DNA from: Paenibacillus brasilensis
GTDB taxonomy: Bacteria; Bacillota; Bacilli; Paenibacillales; Paenibacillaceae
Direction of reading: 5' to 3'
NCBI RefSeq assembly: GCF_009363115.1
Contig: NZ_CP045298.1
Location: forward strand, 2,200,001-2,264,000
DNA: 64,000 bases
The position numbers and the translations under genes are program-made. Every line of letters starts with the position of its first letter. Within the stretch, counting starts at the first letter, position 1. The notes beneath the pieces were generated by a model, which saw only the letters and a program-made list of their open reading frames with translations, had not been told where the DNA came from and made no database searches. This document shows, in pieces, positions 1 to 8,403 of the stretch.

Positions 1-419
1 ACACGCTGACGCATCCCTTTCGATAAGCGGTGGACTTTCTTTTTGCGCTCTCCGCTTAAGTTTACAAACTGCAGCACCTTATCGATCGAAGATTTAGGAA
101 GATCATATAACTTACGATACAGCTCCAGATTTTCCTCAATCGTTAATCTCTCATATAGACCGCTGTTATCCGTCAAAATGCCAAAGCGCATCTTCTGCGC
201 AGACTGATGCATCATCTCCGCCGGCTGGTTAAATACTCTTGCCTGTCCGCTTGTCGGATTTAATTGCGCCGTTAAAATCTTAATTAATGTCGTTTTTCCC
301 GAACCACTCGGACCCAGAAAACCAAAAACTTCCCCTTTCGGAATGGAAAAGGACACGTCCGACAACGCATCCTTATTTCCAAACCGCTTTCGAATATGTT
401 CTACTTGGATCACATCCAT
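1..419 (-). CDS. ABC transporter ATP-binding protein, N-terminal part (runs off window)
   Basis: The first 139 residues of an ABC ATPase are visible; the rest lies left of base 1. The Walker A motif GPSGSGKTT is near residue 40, and the signature LSKGMRQR is at the window edge. The spacing fits a drug- or bacteriocin-type exporter ATPase of the CcmA/BcrA class. The start is the ATG at 419, with GGAAG about 9 bases upstream. The LytTR/ABC-like regulator immediately upstream on the same strand suggests that the two form a transporter-regulator unit. The substrate is unknown. Confidence 0.85.
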   Translation of the reverse strand, partial: MDVIQVEHIRKRFGNKDALSDVSFSIPKGEVFGFLGPSGSGKTTLIKILTAQLNPTSGQARVFNQPAEMMHQSAQKMRFGILTDNSGLYERLTIEENLELYRKLYDLPKSSIDKVLQFVNLSGERKKKVHRLSKGMRQR

Positions 420-557
420 GAACACCACTTCCTTAGCGTTGATGCCTTAAGCATATAAAGATTGCTTGCTTCGAGCCATCAAAACCCACCGAAATGTAGC
501 TATTGTCGCCTGAATGGTACCATGGAATGCTTGATTGGTTTGATATTGCCCCGGAAA

Positions 558-1493
558 TTAAATGTTAAGAAGTGCTTTTAATTCATGCAATTTTGAACGG
601 GATAACGGAACCACGGAATCTTTACCTGTATTTAATCGCAAGCTGTAGCTATTCTTCGTCCATGTAATAATCTCTCTTACTTTTTGCAAGTTAACGATGT
701 AGGATCGATGACACCTAAAAAATCCGAAATTTATCAATCTCTGCTCGAGCTCGGTTAGCGTCAAAGCACAGACATAATTTTCTCCACCCACATGAACTAG
801 GATCGAACCATCCATACTTTCTATGTAATCGACTTCAGGCGGATCAAATAAAATCGCTTTGTCATTTCTTTTCGTATAAATCTTCTGCAAGGTGATATTG
901 GCCCGATCTTGTTCCGGCACTTCCTGCTTATCCTCTTCCGAGTCCCGAATATCCAGTGGACGAAATCCGAATTCGTTCAATCGATAAATGGCATCACAGG
1001 AAATCATGGCATCCTCTAAATTCGAAGTTAAAATTAAAATCTGCTTCTCTTTCAAAAGGTCATCTAAAATCCGTTTAAAATGACATCGATCTTCTTCTTC
1101 CAAGTAAAAATAGGGCTCCTCCAGTACAAGTGTAGGCTGATGCGCAAAAAAGACACGCAGCAATGTCACATACATCCTTTTCGATGAACTTAGATCCTTG
1201 ATTTTTACCTTTCGTTCCTCCTTTAAAGAAAAATAATCCATTAACAGAGCGACACGCTCATTCCTCTCCGTTACTTTGATTAAAAAAGTGATCAGCTCTT
1301 CCACCGTTAAACGCATATACTCGTTTTGTTGAGCTCGAAATAAATAATATTGGGAATGATCCTCTAATTGATTCATTAAAAGCTGCTTTCGCTTCAAGTC
1401 CGTTATAATACCAATCGATTGGTTCGATGTCATATTTAATTCGATCTTCGGTAGAAACAATTTCCCATTATAATAGATTGGTTGAAATTGCAT
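558..1493 (-). CDS. Degenerate ABC-ATPase domain fused to LytTR DNA-binding domain
   Basis: This 311-residue protein has two parts. Residues 20-180 look like an ABC nucleotide-binding domain: a signature-like LSSSKR is followed by a Walker B-like PTLVLEEP and then by LTSN where the switch region would be. The expected Walker A GxxGxGK[ST] is missing, replaced by LKRKQLL. Residues 205-311 are a LytTR domain (DYIESMDGS, FFRCHRSYIVNL). The domain is known from response-regulator-type DNA binders. The start ATG has AGGAGG six bases upstream. It precedes the partial ABC ATPase gene and probably regulates it; loss of Walker A suggests it binds nucleotide weakly or not at all. Confidence 0.8.
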   Translation of the reverse strand: MQFQPIYYNGKLFLPKIELNMTSNQSIGIITDLKRKQLLMNQLEDHSQYYLFRAQQNEYMRLTVEELITFLIKVTERNERVALLMDYFSLKEERKVKIKDLSSSKRMYVTLLRVFFAHQPTLVLEEPYFYLEEEDRCHFKRILDDLLKEKQILILTSNLEDAMISCDAIYRLNEFGFRPLDIRDSEEDKQEVPEQDRANITLQKIYTKRNDKAILFDPPEVDYIESMDGSILVHVGGENYVCALTLTELEQRLINFGFFRCHRSYIVNLQKVREIITWTKNSYSLRLNTGKDSVVPLSRSKLHELKALLNI

Positions 1494-1944
1494 GCCGTCC
1501 TCCTGGTCAGTGCCCCTATAGGATATATAACAATTATAATGTAGGGATACTTTTTTTGTCAGTTTCTATTGAAAAATATAACGGCATGTCTTCTCTAAGC
1601 CATATCAGTATATTTTGACCATAGAATAGATATCAACGTTGAATAAAATCGCCTGCACACATATATTCAAACCCATGCCCCGCAAGGAAAGCCGCAAAAA
1701 AATTTGCCCCTACTTATGATACGGTTCACCTTAACGGGTCTATCGGCGAAAAGTACGAAAGGAGCTGCCGCGGCATGCTCCTTTGTTGATGTTCTTATGG
1801 ATTTTTATTTTCATATCTGCACGACAGGCTGACGACTCGGTGCCGAGGCACTTCGAAAAGTCGGCTTTTTTATTGATCTACCTTGTAGAGCTGACCGGCA
1901 CGTTATCATACTCCCCAAATCTCATCAAGAACAAGATCCCGCTA
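1494..1944. other. Intergenic stretch with the first rlmH-end repeat and hairpins
   Basis: No convincing gene is seen here. The stretch holds the rlmH-end direct repeat at 1710-1730. It also holds a hairpin with arms AAAGGAGC/GCTCCTTT (1758-1784), and a second hairpin region around 1829-1873 that ends in AAGTCGGC plus a T run on the + strand. A short open frame from 1783 has no ribosome binding site and no recognisable product. Confidence 0.6.
1710..1730 (-). repeat. rlmH 3'-end-like direct repeat, copy 1 (candidate att site)
   Basis: The + strand reads TACTTATGATACGGTTCACC preceded by C. On the - strand it encodes G-E-P-Y-H-K-stop (TAG), the same as the RlmH C-terminus at 6340-6360, but no rlmH gene is attached. 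The 20 bases TACTTATGATACGGTTCACC are identical to copy 2. Staphylococcal SCC elements insert at exactly this rlmH end; that these are att sites is inference. Confidence 0.75.
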
Positions 1945-2742
1945 TCAGTACCTTTTTGGCTTTGACATGCGTTCCATGATCAAAGCTACCCTGCGTCTGC
2001 TAAAAAATCGGATCATTTGAGCCATAAGGTAATTGTTACGGCCATCGATGATATAGCTGCGTCCCTGATCAATCCCGCGAATTCCTGCCTGTACAACCTT
2101 CTCCGGGGTCGAGAGCTTTTGACCCGCCCCCATTTCCTCACTGCCGACCGCATCGAAAAACCCCGTCTCGGTTGCACCTGGGCACAGTGCGAGCACGCGA
2201 ACGCCTCGCCCGCGCGTTTCCGCCCATAGCGCCTCAGAGAAGGACAATACAAATGCTTTGGTAGCCCCGTAAACTGTAGAATAAGCACAAGGCATAAACG
2301 CGGCCATCGAAGCCACGTTAACGATGACTCCGTCCTCTCGCCTCAGCATATTAGGCAGCAACCGATGCGTAAGATCGACTAACGCAGCCGTGTTCAGCAT
2401 AATCTCTTCCTGCTCGCGCTCCGGGTCTATTTCCTCGAAACGGCCATAAGTGCCAACGCCTGCGTTGTTGATGAGAATATCGACCGACAAGCCCAGTTCG
2501 GAAATTTGTTCGGCCAGTTGACGCGGGGCATTCGCTTTGGACAAATCACAAGCCAACGCATATGCCTTCACGCCATACTGGCGGTTTATTTCCCCAGCCA
2601 TTGCATCCAGTTTGTCCTTGGAGCGCGCTGCCAGAACGACATGACAACCTCGTGCCGCCAGTTCTTTGGCATACGCTTTCCCGATTCCGGATGAAGCACC
2701 GGTGACTATAGCTAGCTTGTTTCTATATACATACTTGTTCAA
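1945..2742 (-). CDS. Short-chain dehydrogenase/reductase (DltE-like)
   Basis: A 265-residue classic SDR. The NAD(P)-binding TGASSGIG is near residue 18, NNAG near 95, and the catalytic Ser plus YGATK (Y-x3-K) near 150-165. AARSKDK after the second strand suggests NADPH. It resembles the DltE/COG0300 group; the substrate is unknown. Start: a GTG at 2751 is only two bases from AGGAGG, so the TTG at 2742 (about 11 bases away) is preferred. It is divergent from the XRE regulator at 2993. Both lie between rlmH-end repeats 1 and 2, so they may travel as one cassette. Confidence 0.85.
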   Translation of the reverse strand: MNKYVYRNKLAIVTGASSGIGKAYAKELAARGCHVVLAARSKDKLDAMAGEINRQYGVKAYALACDLSKANAPRQLAEQISELGLSVDILINNAGVGTYGRFEEIDPEREQEEIMLNTAALVDLTHRLLPNMLRREDGVIVNVASMAAFMPCAYSTVYGATKAFVLSFSEALWAETRGRGVRVLALCPGATETGFFDAVGSEEMGAGQKLSTPEKVVQAGIRGIDQGRSYIIDGRNNYLMAQMIRFFSRRRVALIMERMSKPKRY

Positions 2743-2992
2743 AAGAAACACAACCTCCTATCGATAGCACTGCTCTGATGTAAATTATCTTAATAGTACC
2801 GTGGTAGGAGGGTGTTAGCCACAGCATGACTATTACTATTAACGGGAGTAATAGCATCGGTGCTCGTTATGGTTCTCTTTTGTGGCAACCGACAATTGGC
2901 ATAGATTATAATGATCATGTACGAAGTGCTTTTGGTCCATTTGGTTAATAACGATATATATTCTTCCATATGAGTAATTAGAGGTGACCTAC

Positions 2993-3871
2993 TTGAAAAC
3001 AAATCGTTCCCCATCCACATTGGGTGAATTCATGAAATCGCGCAGGGAACGGTTGCAGCCTTCAGAGGCGGGAATCCAGCCACTGCCCGGACGAAGACGC
3101 ACTCCTGGGCTTCGAAGAGAAGAAGTCTCTTATCTTGCCCATATAAGCGTGACTTACTATACCTGGCTGGAGCAAGGTAAGGAGGTGAATCCTTCGCCGG
3201 AAGTGCTGTTAAGTATCAGCAAAGCGCTTCAGCTTGACGAAGATGAGCAGAAGCATCTGTTCGATCTGGCCAATGTAGACGCGACGAGCGTCGTCACAGT
3301 GCCGAATAGCGGAGGGCCGGATGCGGAAGTTTTACAGAAGATCGTAGATCAACTGCATTATCCTTCTTTTATCACGGACGAAGGCACGGATGTTATCGCC
3401 TGGAATCGAGCGGCAGAACTGATCGTAGCCGATTTCGGCAGTCTGCCGGATAACGAACGGAATATGATGAACATTATGTTTTTAAAGCCGGATTACCGCA
3501 ACAGACTGGTGAATTGGGAAGGCTTTGCCCGTTACTCCGTAGCGGTTCTGCGGTCAAGCTTTGACCTTTACAAGGACAACCCGTTGTATATGGAAAGGTT
3601 CGAACGCTTGAGACGGGAAAGCGAGGAATTCGTGCATTTCTGGGAGCTATATGAGATTAAGCAAAAGCGCGTAGCTACCGCTTTATTTCGTCTTCCTGAC
3701 GCACAGGAGATGGAGTTCGCACTCCATTCTGCGGCTGTCATTGATAACGATCCGGGACTGCACTGGTGTTTCTTCGTTCCGGTACCCGGTTCTGGCACGG
3801 AGGAGAGATTATTCCGTTTACTGGAGCAGGATAGGCAGCTCCATAGACGGTTACTCCCGTTAATAGAATAA
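2993..3871 (+). CDS. XRE-family regulator with MmyB-like ligand-binding domain
   Basis: A 292-residue protein. An N-terminal helix-turn-helix (residues 10-90) contains RRRTPGLRREEVSYLA and the motif TWLEQGKEV.PSPEVL. A C-terminal MmyB-type domain with FITDEGTDVIAWNRAA follows. This family usually controls an adjacent, divergent oxidoreductase gene, here the SDR at 1945-2742. A TTG at 2993 has GAGGTGA five bases upstream and is preferred over the GTG at 2984, which lies within that binding site. A hairpin terminator follows at 3898-3935, just before rlmH-end repeat 2. Confidence 0.85.
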   Translation: MKTNRSPSTLGEFMKSRRERLQPSEAGIQPLPGRRRTPGLRREEVSYLAHISVTYYTWLEQGKEVNPSPEVLLSISKALQLDEDEQKHLFDLANVDATSVVTVPNSGGPDAEVLQKIVDQLHYPSFITDEGTDVIAWNRAAELIVADFGSLPDNERNMMNIMFLKPDYRNRLVNWEGFARYSVAVLRSSFDLYKDNPLYMERFERLRRESEEFVHFWELYEIKQKRVATALFRLPDAQEMEFALHSAAVIDNDPGLHWCFFVPVPGSGTEERLFRLLEQDRQLHRRLLPLIE

Positions 3872-3897
3872 ACGTTATGTGGCTTCCACGGCAACTG

Positions 3898-3935
3898 ATA
3901 TGCTCCTCTACCTGTTTATTTAAAGGGGAGCATAT
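3898..3935 (+). terminator. Hairpin terminator after the MmyB-like regulator
   Basis: ATATGCTCC pairs with GGAGCATAT around a loop of about 20 bases. It is followed by TAAAA rather than a strong T run, and it also sits at the end of cassette 1. Confidence 0.55.
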
Positions 3936-3947
3936 TAAAACTTGCCG

Positions 3948-3968
3948 TTACTTATGATACGGTTCACC
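3948..3968 (-). repeat. rlmH 3'-end-like direct repeat, copy 2 (candidate att site)
   Basis: The + strand is TTACTTATGATACGGTTCACC. The - strand encodes G-E-P-Y-H-K-stop (TAA). The 20 bases TACTTATGATACGGTTCACC are shared exactly with copy 1, and copy 2 matches the true rlmH end at 18 of 21 positions. All three copies are preceded by a TTGC-type sequence. It separates two SDR-plus-regulator segments. Confidence 0.75.
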
Positions 3969-4070
3969 ATATCACTTGTGAGACGAAAAATAAGCCTTCT
4001 GATTCAGAACGCTTTAACAATATCTGGATTCTTTCCATTCGCTGGACCTTCCACATGCCTAACGACCAAA

Positions 4071-5048
4071 TCAATCCTTTTCGATCTTCTCTACTATGGG
4101 GCTAGTTCTCAATGCTTTGATGTCTTTAAAAGGAGGCGATCCAAAAAGCCTGCGATATTCCATGCTAAATTGTGATACATTTTCATAACCGACTTCCATA
4201 GCGGCTGCAGTTATATTAAATGCGCCACTCAGTATAAGACGTCTTGCTTCCTGAAGGCGAAGCTGCTTTTGATATTGTACAGGTCCCAAAGTTGTAACGG
4301 CTTTGAACTTATGATGTAGACCAGAAACGCTCATATTTGTTAATTTTGCCAGTTCCTTTATGGTAAAAGGCTTAGAATAATTCTCTTTGATCCATGCAAC
4401 GGCTTTGCCAATCCCATCTTCTTGCCGATCGATCATGAATTGTTGAAAAAAAATGTGACCGGCATCCCCCGAGAGCAAATGAAAGATCATCTCGCGTTTC
4501 ATAAGTGATGACAAAAAACCGACTTCATTCGGGTTCTCAACTAGCTTGAGCAAACGAAATAATGATTCCACCAAACCTTCGTCGGCTTTCCCGATATATG
4601 CTCCAGTCTTCAACTTTTTGTCCCTTGGGCCGAATTGAATACCCGCCTCCATAACCACAGAAGCGATATCTTCCATCGTAAAATCAACGCGCAGACCGAT
4701 ATAGGGCGACTGCTTTGTAGCCCCAATAATTTCAGCAGATGCCGGAATATCGATAACAGATACCAAGTAATCTCCTGCACGATAATCAATGACCTCTTGA
4801 CCAAGATGAAGTTTCTTGGCACCCTCTAGAATCAGACAAATCGATGGAGTCAAAACACCAGAGATTTCCGAGGTCTGTCGACTATACCGCATTGTCGTTA
4901 AAAACGGAATCATCGTCTGGGTACGACCCTCGTCAATGGTGATCCGTTTCGCAATTTCCAACATTTGATTCAAATATGTTTTTGATTGGGTGCTTTCCGT
5001 ATATAACTGTCCGTAATTGATTTGTTGTTCTCCCACATCATTCACCAA
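4071..5048 (-). CDS. AraC-family transcriptional regulator (AraC_N type)
   Basis: A 325-residue protein. The N-terminal half (about 30-190) resembles the AraC_N cupin-like domain (PSICLILEGAKKL, YRAGDYLVS). The C-terminal third has two helix-turn-helix motifs, including FTIKELAKLTNMSVSGLHHKFK and AAAMEVGYENVSQFS. This subfamily often sits next to and controls an SDR or aldo-keto reductase, here the divergent SDR at 5266. The start is uncertain: TTG (5048) and GTG codons lie close together without a strong ribosome binding site. It is in cassette 2, between rlmH-end repeats 2 and 3. Confidence 0.85.
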   Translation of the reverse strand: MVNDVGEQQINYGQLYTESTQSKTYLNQMLEIAKRITIDEGRTQTMIPFLTTMRYSRQTSEISGVLTPSICLILEGAKKLHLGQEVIDYRAGDYLVSVIDIPASAEIIGATKQSPYIGLRVDFTMEDIASVVMEAGIQFGPRDKKLKTGAYIGKADEGLVESLFRLLKLVENPNEVGFLSSLMKREMIFHLLSGDAGHIFFQQFMIDRQEDGIGKAVAWIKENYSKPFTIKELAKLTNMSVSGLHHKFKAVTTLGPVQYQKQLRLQEARRLILSGAFNITAAAMEVGYENVSQFSMEYRRLFGSPPFKDIKALRTSPIVEKIEKD

Positions 5049-5265
5049 CTTTTACTTTGAAGAATCCTCAGAAGCTCGTTAACAACCATTCAGGTTCGCT
5101 TCGAAACCTTTCTTGTAATAATAACTTAATCCTGGTCAAGGGCAAAGGGCGCTTTTTATCATTTGCAGTTTTGAGCAAGTTTTAAGCAGAAACAAACTAT
5201 TTCAATATATCAATTTAAGTCATAATGTCCTTGAGGTTAGAAAATCAAGAAAGAAGGGAATCACA

Positions 5266-6219
5266 ATGTCGGAATCCTCATTGATCACAACCCCATTCCA
5301 TTCCAAATCGACCGCAAGCGAGGTTGTTTCGGGGGTCAATCTTACTGGTCGCAGAGCTGTTGTAACTGGAGCTACATCCGGAATCGGCCTTGAATCGGCA
5401 CGAGCTCTGGCTGAAGCAGGTGCCGAAGTCACATTGGCTGTTCGCGACATCAACACAGGAAAGCTCGCTGCCGAAGATATTGCTGTAACCACGGGTAATC
5501 CACTCGTTAAGGTGATGCCATTAAATCTTATCGATCGATCCTCCATAACCTCATTCGTTGCTTCATGGAGAGGACCGCTCCATATATTGATCAACAACGC
5601 CGGTATCATGGCAACGCCTGAGATGCGAACCCCTGAGGGATGGGAATTTCAGTTCGCTATCAATCATTTGGGACATTTCGCTCTTACCACCGGACTTCAA
5701 GATGCTCTAGCTGCTGCAGACGGCGCCCGTGTGGTCTCAGTTAGTTCCGCGGGGCATCTCCGCTCGCCGGTGGTGTTCGATGATATTCATTTTCTGCGTC
5801 GTCCCTACGACCCGTTTCTTGCCTACGGTCAATCCAAAACAGCTAATATATTGTTCGCTGTGGAAGCTTCAAAACGCTGGGCTAACGACGGGATCACCGC
5901 AAACGCTTTGATGCCTGGCGGTGTGCGCACCCCCGGAGTTGCCCGTATCCAAGTCACTCCCGAGGAAATCGCAAAGTTAAACGAGACTAGAACAGGCTAT
6001 CCAGAAATCATCTGGAAGACCCCGGAGCAGGGAGCGGCTACTTCTGTACTATTGGCAACGTCCCCCTTGTTAAACGGTATCGGGGGGCGATATTTTGAGA
6101 ATTGCAACGAGGTTGGACCCCAAGATTCAGGGAATCAGTCGGGTGTCGCCCCTTACGCAATTGATCCCGAAGCCGCCGTTAAATTATGGGAGCTTTCAAC
6201 AGGGATGATTCATAGCTAG
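5266..6219 (+). CDS. Short-chain dehydrogenase (retinol-dehydrogenase-like SDR)
   Basis: A 317-residue SDR with an N-terminal extension of about 25 residues. TGATSGIG is near residue 35, NNAGIMATP near 110, and catalytic Ser (SVSSAGH) plus YGQSK near 160-190. The HLGHFALT segment is typical of the RDH/WWOX-like group. The start ATG has AAGGGA about 7 bases upstream. It is divergent from the AraC regulator at 4071-5048, which probably controls it. A hairpin terminator follows at 6262-6289. The substrate is unknown; an AraC-SDR pair often responds to toxic aldehydes or quinones (inference). Confidence 0.85.
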   Translation: MSESSLITTPFHSKSTASEVVSGVNLTGRRAVVTGATSGIGLESARALAEAGAEVTLAVRDINTGKLAAEDIAVTTGNPLVKVMPLNLIDRSSITSFVASWRGPLHILINNAGIMATPEMRTPEGWEFQFAINHLGHFALTTGLQDALAAADGARVVSVSSAGHLRSPVVFDDIHFLRRPYDPFLAYGQSKTANILFAVEASKRWANDGITANALMPGGVRTPGVARIQVTPEEIAKLNETRTGYPEIIWKTPEQGAATSVLLATSPLLNGIGGRYFENCNEVGPQDSGNQSGVAPYAIDPEAAVKLWELSTGMIHS

Positions 6220-6261
6220 CTCATGATTTTAAGAATAATCACGTAGCACCAACCTGAATAG

Positions 6262-6289
6262 AGATCGGAGGAATCCCGCTCCCCGATCT
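6262..6289 (+). terminator. Terminator hairpin after the cassette-2 SDR
   Basis: AGATCGG pairs with CCGATCT, followed by TCTTC. It lies between the SDR stop and the rlmH stop, so it separates the convergent genes. Confidence 0.6.
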
Positions 6290-6339
6290 TCTTCGGTTCT
6301 ACCATTTTATAGCACGATATAAGTACTCAATTTTTTGCG

Positions 6340-6360
6340 TTATTTGTGATACGGTTCCCC
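6340..6360 (-). repeat. rlmH 3' end: third copy of the repeat, probable attB-equivalent
   Basis: This is the genuine end of rlmH, encoding G-E-P-Y-H-K-stop. The + strand is TTATTTGTGATACGGTTCCCC, three substitutions away from copy 2. Together with copies 1 and 2 it gives three direct repeats spaced 2238 and 2392 bases apart. Confidence 0.75.
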
Positions 6361-6819
6361 TCGATTAATCTTCACCGCCCGATAAATCTGTTCCACCAGC
6401 ACCAATCGCATCAACTGATGCGGCAAGGTCATTCTTCCGAAGCTCAGCTTCTGCTGGGCGCGGCGAAGGACTTCATCAGAGAGACCGTGACTACCGCCAA
6501 TGACGAAGACAACATGGCTTGTACCGTAGGTTCCGAGCTTGTCCAATTCCTCTGCGAGTTCTTCCGAGCTCCACAATTTGCCGTTGATGGCGAGTACAAT
6601 CAAATGTGCTTCACTTTTCACATGAGCAAGGATGCGCTCTCCCTCTCGTTCCTTGACCTGTCGAACCTCCGCCTCGCTCAGTGTGTCAGGAGCCTTTTCG
6701 TCCGCTACCTCGATCATTTGAAACTTGATGTATGGCCCTAGCCGTTTAGCGTATTCCTGAATCCCCATGACCAAATACTTCTCTTTTAACTTTCCCACAC
6801 CTATAAGTTGAATAAACAA
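6340..6819 (-). CDS. rlmH: 23S rRNA (pseudouridine1915-N3)-methyltransferase RlmH
   Basis: A 159-residue SPOUT methyltransferase, the usual family length. Motifs visible: [28 protein letters not shown] (SAM-binding knot), [20 protein letters not shown] and the conserved end NRGEPYHK. It methylates pseudouridine 1915 in helix 69 of 23S rRNA. The start is a TTG at 6819, preceded by AGGGG about 9 bases upstream. Its last 21 bases recur at 3948 and 1710, which marks the gene as an integration target, as orfX/rlmH is for SCCmec. Confidence 0.95.
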   Translation of the reverse strand: MFIQLIGVGKLKEKYLVMGIQEYAKRLGPYIKFQMIEVADEKAPDTLSEAEVRQVKEREGERILAHVKSEAHLIVLAINGKLWSSEELAEELDKLGTYGTSHVVFVIGGSHGLSDEVLRRAQQKLSFGRMTLPHQLMRLVLVEQIYRAVKINRGEPYHK

Positions 6820-6980
6820 ATTCCATACCCCTATCTATGTCGAATGATAATATAAAATCGTATTTAAGATCCCTAACTTAAAAATATACCTGTAACATAG
6901 TTATTTTAGCACCCGAAACGTCTCTTACCTATCTATTTCCTCTCCGTTACGAGCCTATTCCCTGTTCAGATCATAGCGAA

Positions 6981-7832
6981 TCATTCATTTACGCTCTTCA
7001 CAATGAAATGCTTATCAGTTCCGTATTCATCAAGACACTGCATTAGCATCTCTCGATATTGACTGATTTGTTCCACTGTCGCTGACTCGCGCAGTGATTC
7101 GAACAATGCTGTACATTTCTTGAAATTACAATCGTTACCCGACTGATCAGTTAGTTGCATCGCCTGCAAAGTAAGCCCCACTGCATCCTGTAATCTGCCG
7201 TACTTCCGATAGTACAAAGCCAAATGATAGCAGTAGCTATAATAGTAAGATATGTTCTCTGCGTCTTTATAACTCTCGAATTCATTAATCTGCTCTGCAA
7301 ACGTATGTAAGATATCTGCCACATCCAAATGATACATGAGCGCTGCCTGTAATATGGTATTGAGCCCCGGTAATATTTCCTCTAGATTAGCCTGTAAAAA
7401 GGCTACGTATTCCTCGATCAGCCCTATATTTCCAGACAAAATATCTACTGCATATAAATTAGTTTTGGCTAAAAACCTGAATTCCTCGACAACCTGATTG
7501 CCTTCTTCCTCTAAATCCTCCATCCACCCTAGCTCAGCATACTTATAGATGCACTCCCTTGCCTGCTCATATGCACCCTGGTTCTGGTGAGCCATTCCAC
7601 ACATTAGGTGACTGAGTCCAAAATAATATACCAACGGACGTTCTAAATTGACATGCGGGATGGGTAATTCCATTGTTTTATGATACTGCCGTTCTTCGTA
7701 GATATGCTGTACACATTGGTACAAAATATCCGCCGTCTCCATCACCTTTTTCCAATTCTCAAAAGCCACAGCCATCTCCAACATTTCAACAATGATGTCC
7801 GGTTTGAGTGATTTTAGGATAGAAGTTCTCAA
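6981..7832 (-). CDS. TPR-like helical repeat protein
   Basis: This 283-residue protein is all-helical, with TPR-like repeats: GMAHQNQGAYEQARECIYKYAELGW and ALYYRKYGRLQDAVGLTLQAM. No helix-turn-helix is visible, although such repeats usually follow one in XRE-TPR or Rap-like regulators. It is divergent from two small XRE proteins at 7997-8748, so it may be the sensory half of a split regulator (inference). A weak start context (AAGGAGGGC upstream of the ATG at 7832) is present. The exact function is unknown. Confidence 0.65.
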   Translation of the reverse strand: MRTSILKSLKPDIIVEMLEMAVAFENWKKVMETADILYQCVQHIYEERQYHKTMELPIPHVNLERPLVYYFGLSHLMCGMAHQNQGAYEQARECIYKYAELGWMEDLEEEGNQVVEEFRFLAKTNLYAVDILSGNIGLIEEYVAFLQANLEEILPGLNTILQAALMYHLDVADILHTFAEQINEFESYKDAENISYYYSYCYHLALYYRKYGRLQDAVGLTLQAMQLTDQSGNDCNFKKCTALFESLRESATVEQISQYREMLMQCLDEYGTDKHFIVKSVNE

Positions 7833-7996
7833 GAATAGCCCTCCTTATATTTCCATTTACACCCAATTGTATAGAAAATAAAAAGGGAGGTCAATATAAA
7901 AAATACTTAAAAGTACAGTTTTCAATGTATTTATTTTGCATAAGATAGTCTGTAACGATAATCTGTCCTCTTCTAACCTTAAGTGGAGGTGATTAC

Positions 7997-8341
7997 ATGA
8001 GTTTACCAGAAAGCGTTGGAAATCGGATACGAGAACTACGAAAAGCTAAAGGATGGACGCAAGAACAATTGGCAGAAGCAGCAGGACTTCATTACAGTTA
8101 TATTGGCGGAGTAGAACGTGGAGATCGAAATATTTCATTGGAGACGTTGGAAAAAATAATTTTAGCGTTACAGGTTCCCCCCTTTGAACTTTTCCAATTC
8201 GATGAAACTACTGATCGAAAAGAAATCATAAATAAACTTATGTTACTCATAAATTCAAGAGAAACAACAGAGCTTGAAATTCTTACTACTATAACAAAAA
8301 ATATTGTTGATTTAGTTGAGTTACAGCAAAAAAAGAATTGA
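7997..8341 (+). CDS. Small XRE-family DNA-binding protein (first of a tandem pair)
   Basis: A 114-residue protein. The N-terminal helix-turn-helix (residues 8-65) contains IRELRKAKGWTQEQLAEAAGLH, then GGVERGDRNISLETLEKI. The C-terminal 45 residues are a short helical tail. The start ATG has a strong GGAGGTGA site. It is closely similar in length and layout to the next gene, so a tandem duplication is likely. Confidence 0.85.
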   Translation: MSLPESVGNRIRELRKAKGWTQEQLAEAAGLHYSYIGGVERGDRNISLETLEKIILALQVPPFELFQFDETTDRKEIINKLMLLINSRETTELEILTTITKNIVDLVELQQKKN

Positions 8342-8403
8342 ACTATTCCCTTCTACCTGACTTTTACACTTCATCTTCCATAAGCTTATTATGAGGTGGT
8401 AAT

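Noticed and set aside
1829-1880. Hairpin with ACTCGGTGCC and T run resembling a tracrRNA 3' end
   Set aside because: The similarity is a few bases only; no Cas gene, repeat array or anti-repeat is near. It is a plain terminator-like hairpin.
1783-1965. Open frame of 60 residues on the + strand
   Set aside because: No ribosome binding site, overlaps the SDR gene end, no recognisable protein.
6346-6741. 131-residue frame opposite rlmH
   Set aside because: It lies entirely within rlmH on the other strand and has no family features.
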